Positions 1 to 8,520 of a stretch of DNA of 64,000 nt are shown piece by piece; within the stretch, counting starts at the first letter, position 1; every line of letters begins with the position of its first letter. The stretch comes from Terripilifer ovatus. Lineage in GTDB: Bacteria; Pseudomonadota; Alphaproteobacteria; Rhizobiales; Beijerinckiaceae. The position numbers were made by a program, and so were the translations under genes. The stretch spans positions 186,001 through 250,000 of the forward strand of contig JARHVB010000008.1 in NCBI GenBank assembly GCA_029222685.1, given 5' to 3'. The notes under the pieces were generated by a model, which was given only the letters and a program-made list of their open reading frames with translations, searched no databases and was not told the origin of the DNA.

Positions 1-1
1 C

Positions 2-196
2 GAAGGCCCCGGCATCTGTAGCGACGAGCGCGAGCAGATTTTCGAACCGCTCTATCGCGTCCGCCCGCAGAGCCAGGGCGCCGGCCTCGGCCTGCATCTC
101 GTGCGCGAAATTATCCGCATGCACAAAGGCGACGTCAGCGTCACCAACCGCGCGCCGAACGGCGCCTGTTTCAAAATCTCTCTACCCGTAGCCTGA
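2..196 (+). CDS. Sensor histidine kinase, C-terminal end (partial)
   Basis: The frame enters from the left edge and stops with TGA after 64 codons. It holds the end of a GHKL ATPase domain: EGPGI is the tail of a G1 box (the preceding Asp lies outside the window) and GAGLGLHLV is the G2 box of the ATP lid, followed by the usual last strand GACFKISLP. In this family the domain phosphorylates the dimerisation histidine of a two-component sensor. The sensing part and the partner regulator are outside the window, so the signal cannot be named. Confidence 0.85.
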   Translation, partial: EGPGICSDEREQIFEPLYRVRPQSQGAGLGLHLVREIIRMHKGDVSVTNRAPNGACFKISLPVA

Positions 197-344
197 ATCC
201 TTCTTCGTTTACGCGAGAAGGTGGCCTGACGCAGCAAACTCGGATGAGGGGCATCACGCAATGCAACCGCAATGCACGCCCTGCACAACATCTCCGTAAG
301 CCCTGGCGATTCAAATGCGCCGCGGCATCGCGGAGTCAAAACCT

Positions 345-965
345 ATGCCCAACTATCTGGCGTCGTTCTTCCTGTCCTGGCTGTCGAACCCCTTGCGCGT
401 CGCTGCCATCGCCCCGTCCGGCAACGCCCTGGCCGAGCTCATTACCAGCGACATTTCCGACCGCTCCGGCCCGATCATCGAACTCGGTCCAGGCACGGGC
501 GTCTTCACACAGAAGCTCTTGCAGAAAGGGATCCGACAGGAAGACATCACCCTCGTCGAATATGGCTCCGACTTCGTCCGCATTCTGCAATTGCGGTTTC
601 CCTCGGCCCGCGTGCTGTGGATGGACGCAGCCTCCCTGCCGGCCGTCAGCATCGCCAAAGAAGGGTCGATCGGCGCAGTCATCAGCGGACTGCCGCTGCT
701 CAGCATGCCGTCAAGAAAAGTTCGTGCCATCCTGACGGGCGCCTTCCGCTACCTCAACGCCGACGGCGCATTCTACCAGTTCACCTACGGCAGGAAATGT
801 CCGATATCGCAGCCGCTGCTCGACCACCTTGGCCTGAAGGCGACGTTGATGGATCGCACCCTGCGCAACATTCCACCCGCCTCCGTCTATCGCATCACGC
901 GTAGCCCGATCCTCGACCTCACCGCCAATCCTGCCGTCCATGAGGAGACGCCGGAACTGGTGTAG
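345..965 (+). CDS. pmtA: Phospholipid N-methyltransferase, rhizobial PmtA type
   Basis: The 206-residue protein has a class I SAM-binding fold: ELGPGTGVFT at residues 46-55 is motif I and VEYGSDF near residue 71 holds the acidic ribose-binding position. The block SGLPLLSMP (about 114-122) and the later GAFYQFTYG are typical of the small rhizobial phosphatidylethanolamine N-methyltransferases, which make phosphatidylcholine at the inner membrane. I chose the ATG at 345 because GGAG lies about 10 bases upstream; an in-frame ATG at 315 would add ten residues. The fold is shared with rRNA adenine dimethylases, so a different methyl acceptor cannot be excluded. It appears to stand alone. Confidence 0.75.
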   Translation: MPNYLASFFLSWLSNPLRVAAIAPSGNALAELITSDISDRSGPIIELGPGTGVFTQKLLQKGIRQEDITLVEYGSDFVRILQLRFPSARVLWMDAASLPAVSIAKEGSIGAVISGLPLLSMPSRKVRAILTGAFRYLNADGAFYQFTYGRKCPISQPLLDHLGLKATLMDRTLRNIPPASVYRITRSPILDLTANPAVHEETPELV

Positions 966-1053
966 ACGATATGGCTCGTCATCGCCGCCCTTCTCCAACA
1001 GCCGCTGGGCACGATCAGAAAGCAGGTCTCGGCCGTCGGTCTTTTGCTGGAGA

Positions 1054-1069
1054 TTTACCATCGGTTAAC
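1054..1069 (+). promoter_or_regulatory. Possible CtrA-type site before minC
   Basis: TTTA, seven bases and TTAAC, one mismatch from the alphaproteobacterial CtrA consensus TTAA-N7-TTAAC. It lies about 40 bases before the minC start. CtrA control of min genes is known in some Rhizobiales; here it is only a motif match. Confidence 0.35.
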
Positions 1070-1109
1070 CATTCGCTCGGTAAATCGAAGCAACCGAATA
1101 TTTACCAAG

Positions 1110-1844
1110 ATGACCAGCTTGTTAACACAACCCCGGCCTATCCGCCTCAAGGGGCGCAGCTTTCTTGCCCTTGCCCTGACGCCCGAACATCCTTTCGAGG
1201 ATTGGCTGGCGCAGCTCGACCATTTGGCGTCGCGCTCTACCAACTTCTTCAGGCGCCGTCCCCTGGTTCTCGACGTCACCGGGCTGGAGATCGACCGGTC
1301 CCAGCTTCGCGAATTGCTCGACAAGCTCGGCGAACGCAATGTGCGGATCATGGGCATCGAGGGCGCGCGCCCGTCCCTGCTCGGACCGGACATGCCTCCG
1401 CCGATGGCGGATGGACGTCCGGCCTCCGATATCGAAGCGCCCGCCGAGGATGAACGCGTCGAGGCGAAAACCCCGGAGAAAGCTGCTCCGCCCTCGCCGC
1501 CGCCCCCGAAGACCTCACCTTCGATGCTTGTGACGGAGCCCGTCCGCTCGGGGCAAGCTCTCTTCTTCCCGGAAGGCGACGTCACCGTCGTAGGCTCTGT
1601 CGCCTCCGGCGCAGAGATCATCGCCGGCGGTTCAGTCCACATCTACGGGACGTTGCGAGGGCGTGTCATGGCCGGAACGATGGGCAATGGCTCCGCCCGC
1701 ATTTTCTGCAGCAAGCTGGAAGCCGAACTGGTCGCCATCGACGGCTACTACAAGACGGCCGAGGATCTCGAGCGCGATCTGCGCGGGAAGGCCGTCCAGT
1801 TCTGGTTGGAAGGCGACACGTTCAAGGTTGGATCACTCGCCTGA
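1110..1844 (+). CDS. minC: Septum site-determining protein MinC
   Basis: MinC (244 residues) blocks FtsZ polymerisation at the cell poles together with MinD. The N-terminal FtsZ-binding domain spans about residues 1-110. A Pro/Glu-rich linker with PSPPPP follows, then the C-terminal beta-helix domain with the glycine-rich rungs GSVHIYGTLRGRVMAG, which dimerises and binds MinD. The ATG at 1110 fits the family start; an in-frame ATG at 1044 would add 22 residues unlike MinC. minD follows 34 bases downstream, so the three min genes form one operon. The linker is longer than in the E. coli protein. Confidence 0.93.
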   Translation: MTSLLTQPRPIRLKGRSFLALALTPEHPFEDWLAQLDHLASRSTNFFRRRPLVLDVTGLEIDRSQLRELLDKLGERNVRIMGIEGARPSLLGPDMPPPMADGRPASDIEAPAEDERVEAKTPEKAAPPSPPPPKTSPSMLVTEPVRSGQALFFPEGDVTVVGSVASGAEIIAGGSVHIYGTLRGRVMAGTMGNGSARIFCSKLEAELVAIDGYYKTAEDLERDLRGKAVQFWLEGDTFKVGSLA

Positions 1845-1878
1845 GTCGACGGCGCGTCCACACAAACAGGAGAGTTCT

Positions 1879-2694
1879 ATGGGCAAAGTTATCGTAGTCA
1901 CATCGGGCAAAGGTGGCGTCGGCAAGACGACCTCCTCGGCGGCCTTGGGCGCAGCCCTCGCCCGCAACGGCGAGAAGGTCGTAGTCGTCGATTTCGATGT
2001 CGGCCTGCGCAATCTCGATCTCATCATGGGCGCCGAAAGACGCGTCGTTTACGACCTCATCAATGTCATCCAGGGCGAGGCCAAGCTGGCGCAGGCGCTG
2101 ATCCGTGACAAGCGGCTCGAGACGCTCTACCTGCTCCCGGCCTCGCAGACGCGCGACAAGGACAATCTGACAGCCGAGGGTGTCGAGACGGTCATTGCCG
2201 CGCTGAAACAGAGCTTCGATTGGGTCATCTGCGACAGCCCCGCCGGCATCGAGCGCGGCGCCACGCTGGCGATGCGCCACGCGGATGTGGCCATTGTCGT
2301 GACCAATCCGGAAGTCTCCTCGGTACGCGATTCCGATCGCATCATCGGCCTGCTCGATTCAAAGACGCTGATGGCCGAACAGGGCGAGAGGATGGAGAAG
2401 CATTTGCTGCTCACCCGCTACGACCCGGCCCGCGCGGAGCGCGGCGACATGCTGAAGGTCGACGACGTCCTTGAGATCCTGTCGATCCCGCTGCTCGGCA
2501 TCGTTCCGGAAAGCATGGATGTGCTGCGCGCCTCCAATGTCGGGTCGCCCGTCACACTGTCGGATGAGCGCAGCGCGCCTGCGATCGCCTATTTCGATGC
2601 CGCGCGCCGGCTCAGGGGCGAGCTCCTGCCCGTTACCATTCCCGGCGAGAAGCGTGGCTTCTTCGGAAAGCTCTTTGGAAGGAAAGCGGCATGA
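1879..2694 (+). CDS. minD: Septum site-determining ATPase MinD
   Basis: MinD (271 residues) is the membrane-cycling ATPase that recruits MinC and is displaced by MinE. The deviant Walker A motif KGGVGKTT is at residues 10-17, and VVVDFDVGLRN holds the switch aspartate. The C-terminus RGFFGKLFGRK is the amphipathic helix that binds the membrane. The start at 1879 is preceded by the ribosome-binding sequence AGGAGAG. An in-frame extension back to 1663 lies inside minC and is not MinD-like. The stop overlaps the minE start (ATGA), indicating translational coupling. Confidence 0.97.
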   Translation: MGKVIVVTSGKGGVGKTTSSAALGAALARNGEKVVVVDFDVGLRNLDLIMGAERRVVYDLINVIQGEAKLAQALIRDKRLETLYLLPASQTRDKDNLTAEGVETVIAALKQSFDWVICDSPAGIERGATLAMRHADVAIVVTNPEVSSVRDSDRIIGLLDSKTLMAEQGERMEKHLLLTRYDPARAERGDMLKVDDVLEILSIPLLGIVPESMDVLRASNVGSPVTLSDERSAPAIAYFDAARRLRGELLPVTIPGEKRGFFGKLFGRKAA

Positions 2695-2954
2695 AACTGC
2701 TCCGTTTTTTCTCCCGCCCGCAGTCGGCTCCCGCAGCGCGCGAACGGCTGCAGGTTCTGCTGGCCCACGAGCGCGTGGCGGTCGGCGATTCCGACCTTCT
2801 CACGAAGCTGCGCGATGAAATTTTGCGCGCCATCTCGAAGCACATGCAGATCGATGACGAAAGGGTCACCATCCGCATGGAGCGCGGCGCCCAGGTCTCG
2901 ACCCTGGCAGTGGACATCGAGATTCCGTTCGACAAGGACAAGAAGGCGGCCTGA
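2691..2954 (+). CDS. minE: Cell division topological specificity factor MinE
   Basis: MinE (87 residues) stimulates MinD ATP hydrolysis and drives pole-to-pole oscillation. The N-terminal segment MKLLRFFSR is the membrane-targeting and MinD-contact part. The second half has the usual LRDEILRAISKH and VTIRMERGAQVSTLAVDIEI strands of the dimerisation domain. It overlaps minD by four bases and is the last gene of the operon. Its length is normal for the family. Confidence 0.96.
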   Translation: MKLLRFFSRPQSAPAARERLQVLLAHERVAVGDSDLLTKLRDEILRAISKHMQIDDERVTIRMERGAQVSTLAVDIEIPFDKDKKAA

Positions 2955-2964
2955 CGGCCGCTTT
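2946..2964 (+). terminator. Small hairpin over the minE stop
   Basis: GCGGCC-TGAC-GGCCGC followed by TTT, with the minE stop codon in the loop. The stem is GC-only but the T run is short, so it may be a weak terminator or 3' end protector. Confidence 0.4.
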
Positions 2965-3046
2965 GGAAGGGTCCGGTGAGGGGCCGCCGTTTGGACCGGC
3001 TCCCTCAAATCTCATGGCCGCAGCAGAACGTTCTGGCGCTGCAGAA

Positions 3047-3559
3047 CTACCGATCAAACGGAGTCGCATATCGGGGCCGCACCTTCGGCGCCACGGTCGG
3101 CTCGGTGAAGCCCGCCTCGCCGGTATTGCGCCCGCCCCCCGGCGTCAGCGCCGCGAGTTCACGCAGATAGGCGTCCGGCATGGCCCAGCTTTTTGCCGCC
3201 GCCAGTACCATCTCCATATAACCGTCGAGCGGCTTGCCGCCGCCGTTGCCGCGCCCGATGTAAAGCAGCGCGCGCGCAGCCGCCGCACCGTCGCGCAGCA
3301 CTGGCTGCGAGACCTTGGTATAGAGCCCGGTCGAGATGCTTTCATAGGCGTCGAGCGGACGCACATCCGCCAGCGCCACGTCCCACAGCACGCCATGCAC
3401 GCTGCGCCCACCGTCGCGCACCACCGAGGCATAGCCCTCCTTCATGATGACAAACCGATGGCGCGGCAGTACGGCGCGCCCAAGCGGACGCGAACGCGTA
3501 CAGCGCCGCTGCATGGCAGCGACGTCCATATTCGAGCCATAGGCAAAATACAGCGGCAT
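3047..3559 (-). CDS. Gamma-glutamylcyclotransferase-like protein
   Basis: This 170-residue protein begins MPLYFAYGSNM; YGSN is the substrate-binding loop of the GGCT/AIG2-like fold. The glutamate in LDAYESI is at the position of the catalytic acid. Enzymes of this fold cyclise gamma-glutamyl amines, as in glutathione turnover. Residues after about 150 look like a flexible tail. The fold covers several substrate types, so only the superfamily is certain. It is 20 bases from the next leftward gene, a VOC-family enzyme, and could be co-transcribed with it. Confidence 0.75.
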   Translation of the reverse strand: MPLYFAYGSNMDVAAMQRRCTRSRPLGRAVLPRHRFVIMKEGYASVVRDGGRSVHGVLWDVALADVRPLDAYESISTGLYTKVSQPVLRDGAAAARALLYIGRGNGGGKPLDGYMEMVLAAAKSWAMPDAYLRELAALTPGGGRNTGEAGFTEPTVAPKVRPRYATPFDR

Positions 3560-3579
3560 GGAATATCCCTAGCCCATTC

Positions 3580-4467
3580 TCAATTCCGCATGAATCCCGG
3601 CGCCGGCGGCGTACCCCAGCCAGAAGTCCAGGCGCCCGGCTCCCACACCTTCGGGCGCTGCGGCCTGTCCTCGTGCCACGGGCGCGGATCGAAATAGCCG
3701 AGGTCTTCGTTCTTCATCTGGTCGAGTTCGCAATAATATTCGACCACCTGATCGTCCGGATTGCGGTGATAGACGGCGATGTTGTGCCCCGGCCCCTGAC
3801 GCAGCGGCCCCCAGCCGATGCGGATGCGCAGTGACGCCAGAATTTCGCAGCATTGCTGCATATGGGAGAAGTCACGCAGCTCGAACGCCATATGATGCAG
3901 GCGCGGCCCATCGCCCTGGAAGAAGTTCACCGTGTGATGATCGGTATTGCAACGCATGAAGACGAAGTGATCGCCGATCCAGTCCGACACGCGAAAGCCC
4001 AGCAGGTCGCGATAGAAGGCGACCTTGCGCTGCACGTCGGGCGCGAAGAACGCCATGTGTCCCAGCTTCAATGGGCCCAGGCCGCCACCGCGCGCATCGG
4101 CATCGTGAAATTTCCATTCGCGAAACAGGTCGATGGTGGTGCCGTCGCAATCGTTGAAGGTCAGCACCTGCGGCGTGCCGGGAAACGGATCGCTGCGTAC
4201 CTGGCTGGAAATGCCTGCGGCAGCGAGCTCTTTCGCGTAGGCCGTGAAATCGGCACCGGGCGCTACCTCGAACGAGAGCCTGCTGCAATGGGCATGGCGC
4301 GCCTCCACCAAAGTCATCGCCAGTTGGCCGACCTTCGTTGCCAGATGCACGCCGGCACCATCGCGGCCGACGACGTTCAGCCCGTTCAACTGCTGATGAT
4401 ATTCGACCGCGCGCTCCAGTTCCGGCGTCTCGATCGTCGCATGGCCCAGGCGTTGGATCTTGATCAT
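3580..4467 (-). CDS. VOC-family extradiol dioxygenase-like protein
   Basis: The 295-residue protein has two glyoxalase/VOC modules in tandem, the layout of type I extradiol ring-cleaving dioxygenases. The likely iron ligands are His137 in LGHMAFF, His191 or His192 in LHHMAFEL, and Glu243 in VVEYYCE, so the metal triad looks intact. Family knowledge suggests meta-cleavage of a catechol-like compound. No meta-cleavage pathway genes lie nearby, so the substrate is unknown. An inverted-repeat element lies just upstream, between this gene and the carboxylase gene. Confidence 0.75.
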   Translation of the reverse strand: MIKIQRLGHATIETPELERAVEYHQQLNGLNVVGRDGAGVHLATKVGQLAMTLVEARHAHCSRLSFEVAPGADFTAYAKELAAAGISSQVRSDPFPGTPQVLTFNDCDGTTIDLFREWKFHDADARGGGLGPLKLGHMAFFAPDVQRKVAFYRDLLGFRVSDWIGDHFVFMRCNTDHHTVNFFQGDGPRLHHMAFELRDFSHMQQCCEILASLRIRIGWGPLRQGPGHNIAVYHRNPDDQVVEYYCELDQMKNEDLGYFDPRPWHEDRPQRPKVWEPGAWTSGWGTPPAPGFMRN

Positions 4468-4513
4468 GTCTGTCCCCTTCTTTGTTTGTTGTTATGTTCA
4501 ACGTCCTGGCCTG

Positions 4514-4643
4514 ACGCCCCCGTCCTTCGAGACGCAACGCTTGCGCTTTGCTCAGGATGAGGGCTCCTGGGCGGGTGTACGATCTCCAAAGGAGCCCTCA
4601 TTCTGAGGAGCCTGCGCAGCAGGCGTCTCGAAGGACGGGGCGT
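4514..4643. repeat. Dispersed palindromic repeat, copy 1
   Basis: The ends ACGCCCCCGTCCTTCGAGACG and its near-perfect inverse (4624-4643) enclose a second inverted pair, CTCAGGATGAGGGCTCC and GGAGCCCTCATTCTGAG. Related copies lie at 44234-44365 and 46699-46850. It has no coding capacity and fills the gap between two leftward genes. Confidence 0.85.
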
Positions 4644-4665
4644 CGCGCAGCAACCCCGCAACTGC

Positions 4666-6675
<2,010 letters not shown>

Positions 6676-6803
6676 AAACGCCCCAACGCCTCCTGCGGCG
6701 CGAGCGCCGTCTCTGCCAGCCCGGAATATGGCCCTAGTATTAGGAGCCGCCCGCGCAGGCGTCCATAGGGGCGGAACTCGCTCCGTAAATCAAGCGCTTA
6801 CCG

Positions 6804-7202
6804 TTATCTGACTTGCACCGGCCAGAACCACCACAGCAGCAGCCCCGCGGCCGCGAGCCATACGGCGACGATGACCGCGGCGCCGACACGGCTGACCGGC
6901 CGCTCAAGGCGCAGGTCCGCCGCCGCTCGAAGCTCGCTCATCACCGGCGGAGGGATCAGGCGGACAGCGAGCAATATGCCCAGCGGCACCAGCACAACGT
7001 CGTCGAGATAGCCCAGCACGGGAATGAAATCGGGGATGAGATCGACCGGCGACAAGGCGTAGGCGGCGACGATCGCGCACAGTGCTTTCGCGTACCAGGG
7101 CACGCGTGGATCGCGTGCCGCCAGCCAGAGTGCGACGACATCGCGCTTGATCGTGCGCGCCCATCGCTTTGCTCGTTCCATGCGTGAATCATTCGCCATC
7201 AT
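6804..7202 (-). CDS. YkvA/DUF1232 small membrane protein
   Basis: This 132-residue protein carries the DUF1232 core WYAKALCAIVAAYALSPVDL followed by IPDFIPVLGYLDD, a highly recognisable pattern. Two hydrophobic segments flank it and a third lies near the C-terminus (VIVAVWLAAAGLLLWWF). The family is widespread and its biochemical role is unknown. It lies about 130 bases upstream of the carboxylase gene on the same strand, with no clear functional link. Confidence 0.8.
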   Translation of the reverse strand: MMANDSRMERAKRWARTIKRDVVALWLAARDPRVPWYAKALCAIVAAYALSPVDLIPDFIPVLGYLDDVVLVPLGILLAVRLIPPPVMSELRAAADLRLERPVSRVGAAVIVAVWLAAAGLLLWWFWPVQVR

Positions 7203-7359
7203 GGCACCGCAGCGCTGTCGTGTCGCACCTCACAAACACGCTAAAAAACGTGACGCCGAGTTTATTCCACTCGCCAGAATTGACATCGGCCTGCCGCGGT
7301 TCATCCGCAATTGCGGCGTGAGGATCGCGCCGTCAAACCTTGTCTGCGGAAATCGAAAA

Positions 7360-7656
7360 ATGAAAATTCACAACCACTCCCGCGCGTTGCGCGCCGGCAC
7401 TCTTCCGCTTATTGCGGCGGCGCTGATGACGGCATCGGCCGCAAATGCGGCAGCCCCCATCGGGCATCACAAACCGGCTCACCATCACCATATTTTACAA
7501 AGCGGCACGCAAGCGCCGCAACGGGCAATCGATCCGGTGATGCCCCCTGCCCAGGAGCAGTTCGACTATCATCCCAATTGTTTCCAGACCCGCAATCAGG
7601 TGATGGATGGCAATGGGGGTCTGAAATGGGTGCCGCGCACGGAATGCCGCTATTGA
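7360..7656 (+). CDS. Small secreted His-rich protein, unknown function
   Basis: This is a 98-residue protein with a clear signal peptide ending near ASAANA|AAP (about residue 30). The mature part starts with a histidine cluster (GHHKPAHHHH) and ends with two cysteines in NCFQTRNQ and RTECRY, which could form a disulfide in the periplasm. I do not recognise a family. The histidines could bind metal, but this is only a guess from composition. The frame stays open upstream to 7147 without signal-like sequence, so the ATG at 7360 is preferred. Confidence 0.6.
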   Translation: MKIHNHSRALRAGTLPLIAAALMTASAANAAAPIGHHKPAHHHHILQSGTQAPQRAIDPVMPPAQEQFDYHPNCFQTRNQVMDGNGGLKWVPRTECRY

Positions 7657-7689
7657 ACCTTAAAGGCTGAAGGCGCGTAGTCTGCAAAG

Positions 7690-8163
7690 CTACGCGGCCA
7701 GACGTTCGGCCTCATGCAGCGCATCGCTCAAACCGGGCCAGCCTGCGCCGGCGCGGCCTTTGACGGCGGCCGGCAGCCAACCCGGCACGCGATGGGCTTC
7801 CGCCAGGACGTTGACCAGCGCTGCGAACGCGTTGAGCGAACGCGTCTGGTCAGCCTGCTGAATCAGCCATTCGGCCTGCGGCGTGTTAACGACGCCGGTC
7901 GGACGGACCTGCCAGACGATGTGATCGGTGATCGCCTCGACAAAGAACGCTGTCCATTCCTTGCACTTCGGCACGGCCGACCGTTCGATGGCGAACAAGG
8001 CTTCCGCCTCGGCGCGGCCAACGCTGGCCTGGGCGAATACGGTGCGGCGCAGACGCGCCACATCTTCAGGCGTGACTTCGCCGCCCGGCATCAACGCGGC
8101 GATGGCGGCGCAACCCCGGTCGAGATGATCTGCGATGTTGTGCATCCGTTGAATGTTCATCAT
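7690..8163 (-). CDS. Hypothetical all-alpha protein
   Basis: This 157-residue protein has no motif I recognise. It is predicted to be mainly helical and soluble, with an acidic N-terminal half and a Trp-containing middle (KEWTAFFVEAITDHIVWQ). The overall look resembles TerB-like helical domains, but no diagnostic residues support that. AAGGAG about ten bases upstream supports the start; the first two codons are both ATG, so the start may be at 8160. It converges on the preceding small secreted protein gene. Confidence 0.55.
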   Translation of the reverse strand: MMNIQRMHNIADHLDRGCAAIAALMPGGEVTPEDVARLRRTVFAQASVGRAEAEALFAIERSAVPKCKEWTAFFVEAITDHIVWQVRPTGVVNTPQAEWLIQQADQTRSLNAFAALVNVLAEAHRVPGWLPAAVKGRAGAGWPGLSDALHEAERLAA

Positions 8164-8520
8164 GGCACCCGCTCCTTGTACACCTGGCGCTTGATGCGCC
8201 CGCCATTAACCGGCGTTGTTGATGGCGTTAACCTCTAAGTCAGGTCCCTTGCCATCCGGTGAACGGGGTGAAAGCTTCCGACTTCACGGTTAAGAGGCCC
8301 GAAACGGGCATAGTTGCGAAGTCGCTAACATCGGCTGCGTCTTTTTGAGACTTGTCCAGCATCACAAAAGTAAACGCGCTGTTTAGGTAAATAAATGGAT
8401 TCCGTAATCCCTATAGTCTGAAGAATCCATATTTATGAGTCCGTTAAGCGCCCCTGTGACCTGATGCGTCATGGAACGATCGAGACGCCGAAGGGTGCAA
8501 ACGATCGCAAGGGACGCGAA
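8164..8520. other. Intergenic region before the autotransporter
   Basis: No gene is visible in these 357 bases. A nested inverted repeat lies at 8279-8324: outer arms CGACTTC and GAAGTCG, inner arms GCCCG and CGGGC around AAA. An AT-richer stretch near 8370-8425 includes GGATTCCGTAATCC and a TATAGT that could be a -10 box. This probably holds the promoter and leader of the autotransporter gene. Confidence 0.5.
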
